A DNA stretch of 64,000 nucleotides from Microcoleus sp. FACHB-672 (GTDB taxonomy: Bacteria > Cyanobacteriota > Cyanobacteriia > Cyanobacteriales > Oscillatoriaceae): contig NZ_JACJOU010000014.1 in NCBI RefSeq assembly GCF_014695725.1, positions 62,001 to 126,000 on the forward strand. Reading direction: 5' to 3'. The notes below the pieces were generated by a model that had not been told where the DNA came from, ran no database searches, and saw nothing but the letters and a program-made list of their open reading frames with translations. Positions 60,853 to 64,000 of this stretch are shown one piece after another; position 1 is the first letter of the stretch, and each line of letters begins with the position of its first letter. A program made the translations under genes and the position numbers.

Positions 60853-62130
60853 ATGAACTCAACATCCGACTTTAAATATTTTCAGGGTAATTCTTTTTCC
60901 GATTTGTTTGCTCAAGACATCACGGATGCGCGTTATGCGTTCCTACTAAATTACCCTGCAACTGCAAGCTGGGCGGCTTACCCCAACCGGCAGAAATATT
61001 TTATTCAAGACGGCAGTAGTGAAGCCACTAAAACCACCTTCGACAAGATTTGCCAGAAGGAACCTTGGAAAAATCTGGCGGTGCTAGGTGATGCCATTCC
61101 AGGGATTATTATCACCGATCCGCCAAATTCGCTGCTTGACTACTGGCGCGAGCATTTTGGCTTTAGCTATTCCAATATTATGAAGAGAATAGACTGCGCG
61201 ACGTATCTTGATGAGCTTAGTGAGAGTGATGAGTTTGACAAACTCATCAGTTTATTTCCCTTCGATCATCTCAAACCTGAAAAACACGCCGTCCATCCAG
61301 ACAATCATTACCACTTGCTCAGCAAAGCAACCCTAGCCAAATTGGGGGTGCAATGCCCGAAATTTTCAAGCTACAACCTGCACGAAATCAGTATCGAAGA
61401 CATTGTATTACCAGAGGAATTTCCCTTCTTAATTAAAACCTCTCACGGACTATCAGGAGAAGGCACTTATATTATTAAAAGCGACAGCGAGCTAGACTAC
61501 TGTTTGCGGGAAGTGAAGAAATATCTCGATATTAAGTTGCTCGATACGATTATTGTCTCGGAATTCGTCAAGAATGTCGTGGAAAACTACTGCGTGCAGT
61601 TCTACGTCAGTAAGGCGGGAGATATTACGCTCATCGGCACAACCGGCCAACTTGTTACCCCAGAAGGTAGCTATTTAGGGGGAGTAATTGACTACCGGCA
61701 AACCGACATGACCAAATTCTATGACATGATTGCCGCCATTGGCCAATCTGCAAATAAACAGGGATATTTTGGTGTTATTGGCTTCGATGTCCTTGAAGAT
61801 AAAGACGGACAGATGTATGTGATCGATGCCAATTTCCGAGTCAATGGTTCAACTCCCCTTTGCTTGCAACGCCATACTCTGCTAGGGCTAGGAAAGGAGG
61901 TGGCAAAATATTCCAGTGACTACCGAATGGATGGCACATTAGACTCGATTCTAGCCACCCTGAAGCCAGAACTAGAGCGCAAAGACTTTATCATTTTGTC
62001 CGCTTTAGATAAGGTTAAATACGGAAAAATTCACACCGATATTTACGGGATTGTTGCTGGAGAAACGCTGGAGGAAGTGCAGCACATTGAGAAGAATTTA
62101 AAAGAGAAAGGGTTGCAGGGACTAAGCTAA
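60853..62130 (+). CDS. orphan ATP-grasp ligase
   Basis: 425 residues. The ATP-grasp core is visible: FPFLIKTSHGLSGEGTYIIK (phosphate-gripping loop, about 193-212), DTIIVSEFVKNVVENYCVQF (adenine/ribose side), GGVIDYRQTDM, and the metal site GFDVLEDKDGQMYVIDANFR VNG split near 310-335 (Asp, Asn ligands). An N-terminal domain of about 140 residues (YAFLLNYPATASWAAYPNRQ) is of the pre-ATP-grasp kind. Such enzymes couple a carboxylate to an amine using ATP. No peptide precursor, biosynthetic cluster or carrier protein is adjacent, so the substrate is unknown. Promoter region lies between the 60695 terminator and its start. Confidence 0.82.
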   Translation: MNSTSDFKYFQGNSFSDLFAQDITDARYAFLLNYPATASWAAYPNRQKYFIQDGSSEATKTTFDKICQKEPWKNLAVLGDAIPGIIITDPPNSLLDYWREHFGFSYSNIMKRIDCATYLDELSESDEFDKLISLFPFDHLKPEKHAVHPDNHYHLLSKATLAKLGVQCPKFSSYNLHEISIEDIVLPEEFPFLIKTSHGLSGEGTYIIKSDSELDYCLREVKKYLDIKLLDTIIVSEFVKNVVENYCVQFYVSKAGDITLIGTTGQLVTPEGSYLGGVIDYRQTDMTKFYDMIAAIGQSANKQGYFGVIGFDVLEDKDGQMYVIDANFRVNGSTPLCLQRHTLLGLGKEVAKYSSDYRMDGTLDSILATLKPELERKDFIILSALDKVKYGKIHTDIYGIVAGETLEEVQHIEKNLKEKGLQGLS

Positions 62131-62252
62131 ACAGTTTAATCGTCTCCTAGTTTTCTTCTGTAATCTTCATCCTGCTACCACCTGACAGAACGCACGCCCA
62201 GGATTTGCCTTGGTCGCCGGCTGCCGGTAAAGACTCTATGCTTTTGCAATTT

Positions 62253-62284
62253 CCTTATGTTCGCTAGCGTGCATAAGGTATAAT
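62253..62284 (+). promoter_or_regulatory. near-palindrome abutting a TATAAT box
   Basis: CCTTATG (62253-62259) and CATAAGG (62272-62278) flank CGCTAGCG; TATAAT follows at 62279-62284. A symmetrical site overlapping the -35 position of a sigma70-type promoter is what a repressor operator looks like. The promoter would drive the CheB-like gene with a leader of about 175 nt. Confidence 0.35.
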
Positions 62285-62404
62285 AGTAATAGTTTGCTAG
62301 TCTATGTGCCAATTCAAAGAGTTAGATAAATCCCACAGAATTACCCATGATTAGTAGGAATCAAGCTGATTTCTAAGAATGAGTAATTTAATGGAAATTG
62401 TCAT

Positions 62405-62451
62405 GATAGGTAGTTCACTAGCCCATAGCTTGCATTGGTGAGCTATCTATC
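62405..62451 (+). promoter_or_regulatory. hairpin directly upstream of the CheB-like ribosome binding site
   Basis: GATAGGTAGTTCAC (62405-62418) and GTGAGCTATCTATC (62438-62451) pair over 14 positions with two G-U pairs and a 19-nt loop. The Shine-Dalgarno AAGGA begins at 62452-62453, immediately after the stem. It could control ribosome access. Confidence 0.5.
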
Positions 62452-62463
62452 AAGGAAAAAAAC

Positions 62464-63087
62464 GTGATCAAGCAGGCACAATCGGCAATCTTATCTGATT
62501 TCCCCGCTGCCGATTTCTTTCTAATCGCAATCGGCGCTTCTCAGGGGGGGCTAAAAGCAGTTAGCGAGATTTTATCTGTCTTACCGGCAGACTTTCCCGC
62601 TGCGATTACTATAGTGCAGCATCTCAGTGCCGATTACCCTAACTATATGGCTGAAATCCTCACGAGGCGAACGGCTTTGCGCGTTAAGCCGGCAGAAGAC
62701 GGGGAACGGCTACGCCCAGGAACGGTTTACACTGCTGTTCCCAACAAGCACCTGATCGTTAAGGCAGACAAGACACTACGTTTGTCAAATCAACCAAAGG
62801 TGAATTTTGTGCGCCCCGCTGCCAATAAAATGTTTACCTCGGTAGCAGCCAGTTTTAAAACACGGGCGATTGCAGTTGTACTGACTGGCAATCAATGCGA
62901 TGGCGCTTTGGGGATAGTCGCCATTAAAAAGTATGGTGGCTTCGTGATCGCTCAGGATGAGGCTAGTTGCGAGTGTTTCAGTATGCCAAAGGCTGCCATT
63001 GCTACGGAAAAAGTAGATTTAATTCTTCCCTTAAGTGCGATTGCCGACACCCTGCTGGATCTGGTGATTTCAGCAAAAACTGCCTAG
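62464..63087 (+). CDS. stand-alone CheB methylesterase domain
   Basis: 207 residues from GTG 62464 (AAGGA 7 nt upstream). The CheB catalytic domain is complete: Ser26 in GASQGGLKA, His53 in VQHLSADYP and Asp146 in LTGNQCDGA, in the family order. The receiver domain that normally precedes and controls CheB is missing, so activity must be regulated otherwise. CheB domains remove methyl groups (or deamidate) on glutamates of chemoreceptors; no CheR, CheA or receptor gene is in the window. Single-domain CheB proteins occur in cyanobacteria and their targets are unclear. Confidence 0.92.
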   Translation: MIKQAQSAILSDFPAADFFLIAIGASQGGLKAVSEILSVLPADFPAAITIVQHLSADYPNYMAEILTRRTALRVKPAEDGERLRPGTVYTAVPNKHLIVKADKTLRLSNQPKVNFVRPAANKMFTSVAASFKTRAIAVVLTGNQCDGALGIVAIKKYGGFVIAQDEASCECFSMPKAAIATEKVDLILPLSAIADTLLDLVISAKTA

Positions 63088-63452
63088 CTTTGAGGGTGTG
63101 AACCAACAAAGGCGAAAAAGTTAATCGGAACAGGTGCCGGTTTTTTCAACCGCAAACGATTTGAAACTATAAGCGATTAAAATACAATCGCTGTCGCCTC
63201 AAACTTAAAAAGATTTGGTTTTCCTTAAATTTTCTATATAAATTGGCTGTAATTATTGTGGCGCTGCATAATTTATAGATAAGGATTTGTTGTGCCGGCA
63301 ACAAACAATAAAAAAATGACTCTATTTTTTTTATTTAAAATTAGAGGATTTACTTTGTCACAAATTAAAAACATTGAACGGCAAACCCAACAGAAGAGGG
63401 AAAAATTGGAAAGCCCTTGCTTGTTAAGCGTTAAGCAAGGGCTTTCAGAAAA
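63088..63452. other. 365-bp spacer between convergent genes
   Basis: AT-rich. A plus-strand frame (63292-63534) overlaps the terminator hairpin and the end of the minus-strand gene and has no protein-like character. The hairpin at 63409-63446 is the only clear element. Confidence 0.4.
63409..63446 (-). terminator. long hairpin downstream of the last gene
   Basis: GAAAGCCCTTGCTT (63409-63422) pairs perfectly with AAGCAAGGGCTTTC (63433-63446) around a 10-nt loop, starting 7 bp beyond the minus-strand stop. On the minus strand a short T-run (AATTTTT) follows at some distance. Confidence 0.75.
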
Positions 63453-63782
63453 TTACCACCAAACTCTATTGCCATCTTCATCAACGCGAGCTTGTCGGAT
63501 TACATCAGAAATTGCTTCAGCGTCGTGTACGTGATGGAGTGCCTTTTTCTCACCATCGGGGTATTCCACAATAAAGTAAGTCGGGACTGTAATCTGATCA
63601 CCTGTAATATCAGGTGAATCTACAGCGACTTGTTTAGCCTTTTCTTCAACAGTTTGAGGCTCTGGAGAAATTACATCTCCCGGATTTGCAGTTAAGTTTT
63701 TTTCCTTAGCTGTCGGCTCTGTGCGGGAGTGCCAATCTTCGCTGACTGGTTGATTTATTGGCTGTTTACTTTGTTGTTTCAT
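63453..63782 (-). CDS. hypothetical protein
   Basis: 109 residues, not recognised by name. The first 55 are polar and probably disordered (KQQSKQPINQPVSEDWHSRT, PEPQTVEEKAKQVAVDSPD); the ordered C-terminal half TYFIVEYPDGEKKALHHVHD and DVIRQARVDEDGNRVWW looks like a small beta/alpha domain ending in two tryptophans. The ATG at 63782 and the strong hairpin after the stop support a real gene. Confidence 0.65.
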   Translation of the reverse strand: MKQQSKQPINQPVSEDWHSRTEPTAKEKNLTANPGDVISPEPQTVEEKAKQVAVDSPDITGDQITVPTYFIVEYPDGEKKALHHVHDAEAISDVIRQARVDEDGNRVWW

Positions 63783-64000
63783 GGCTGTTTTAAGAGTTTC
63801 AAAACTTTTTACTTACTGAACTAAGTCTAGGTAATCTCACAGGAAAATGGCTCTTTCAAAAGAATGAGTTTCTAAAAAAAGCAAAATAATAAGGGTTAAA
63901 AGGCAAATATCTTTCAAACCTGTGGGGGCAAAATGTTCCAGCCTAACTTCATTCGGCGCGATTTGCTGTAAAGCATTTTTGATTAAAAAGCACATACAAA
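63783..64000. other. right-edge spacer
   Basis: 218 bp upstream of the last gene (minus strand) to the end of the window. AT-rich with no ORF of note; likely contains that gene's promoter. Confidence 0.4.

Larger units (their letters stand above)
62131..62463. other. spacer upstream of the CheB-like gene
   Basis: A 333-bp spacer with a near-palindrome next to a TATAAT box (62253-62284) and a hairpin directly before the ribosome binding site (62405-62451). No ORF. Confidence 0.45.

Noticed and set aside
63292-63534. 80-codon plus-strand frame at the right end
   Set aside because: Runs through the terminator hairpin and into the antisense of the 63453-63782 gene; composition not protein-like.
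1-64000. CRISPR array
   Set aside because: No set of regularly spaced direct repeats of 25-40 bp was seen; the tandem repeats present are 7-28 bp without spacers.

Overview
This window is a stretch of cyanobacterial chromosome, most likely from a filamentous, non-marine species; the genus cannot be fixed by eye. The evidence is a proton-pumping NDH-1 subunit of the NdhD type, a PucC-like chlorophyll carrier, the cyanobacterial small-protein pair DUF2973/DUF2605, a glycine-rich RRM protein followed by ribosomal protein S21, a LOV histidine kinase, scattered HIP1 octamers (GCGATCGC), and very frequent GCCGGC-type hexamers in genes and spacers. I found no rRNA, tRNA, CRISPR array, complete insertion sequence or prophage.

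Layout. 1-7.9 kb is a loosely packed accessory-looking segment: a truncated HD-domain gene at the left edge, an MDR oxidoreductase, a small secreted protein, an alpha/beta hydrolase, a membrane-anchored coiled-coil protein with a GIY-YIG (T5orf172) nuclease domain, an HhH-like orphan, and a GNAT acetyltransferase with a decayed partial copy 1.5 kb away. 8.2-12.3 kb, minus strand, holds a glycogen debranching-type glucosidase, an ICMT-like membrane methyltransferase and an aldo/keto reductase. 12.5-19 kb holds a PucC-type carrier with an inositol monophosphatase-family gene, a ChaN-like lipoprotein, DUF2973/DUF2605 and thrS.

19.5-29.3 kb is the signalling core: a 992-residue APC-type permease fused to PAS and histidine kinase domains, a single-domain response regulator, a receiver-kinase hybrid, thrB, ndhD, and a LOV-PAS histidine kinase whose kinase core closely matches the hybrid kinase. 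29.3-45.6 kb is mostly housekeeping and stress genes: YciH, trpB, a CAP-domain lipoprotein, a methyltransferase, RNase D, two cysteine-less rhodanese paralogues, a YflT-like stress protein, mutL, two GNATs (one AAC(6')-like), a pentapeptide-repeat protein, a PQQ-type beta-propeller and murF.

45.6-64 kb carries an unknown 427-residue protein, the rbp-rpsU pair (rpsU is only 59 codons), a GTPase facing a TM-helix (MscS-like) protein, a SirB1-family protein, hflX, a same-strand run of hemerythrin, Nudix, SRPBCC, DoxX and isoaspartyl peptidase genes, an orphan ATP-grasp enzyme, a receiver-less CheB domain with a hairpin directly before its ribosome binding site, and a short hypothetical.

The best candidate for something unusual is the permease-kinase / regulator / hybrid-kinase unit lying 18 nt upstream of homoserine kinase. 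Secondary points are the motif-poor T5orf172/HhH segment, heptamer repeats inserted in frame in the debranching enzyme, an 18-bp GCCGGC-bearing tandem repeat at the start of a small gene, and several structured spacers.
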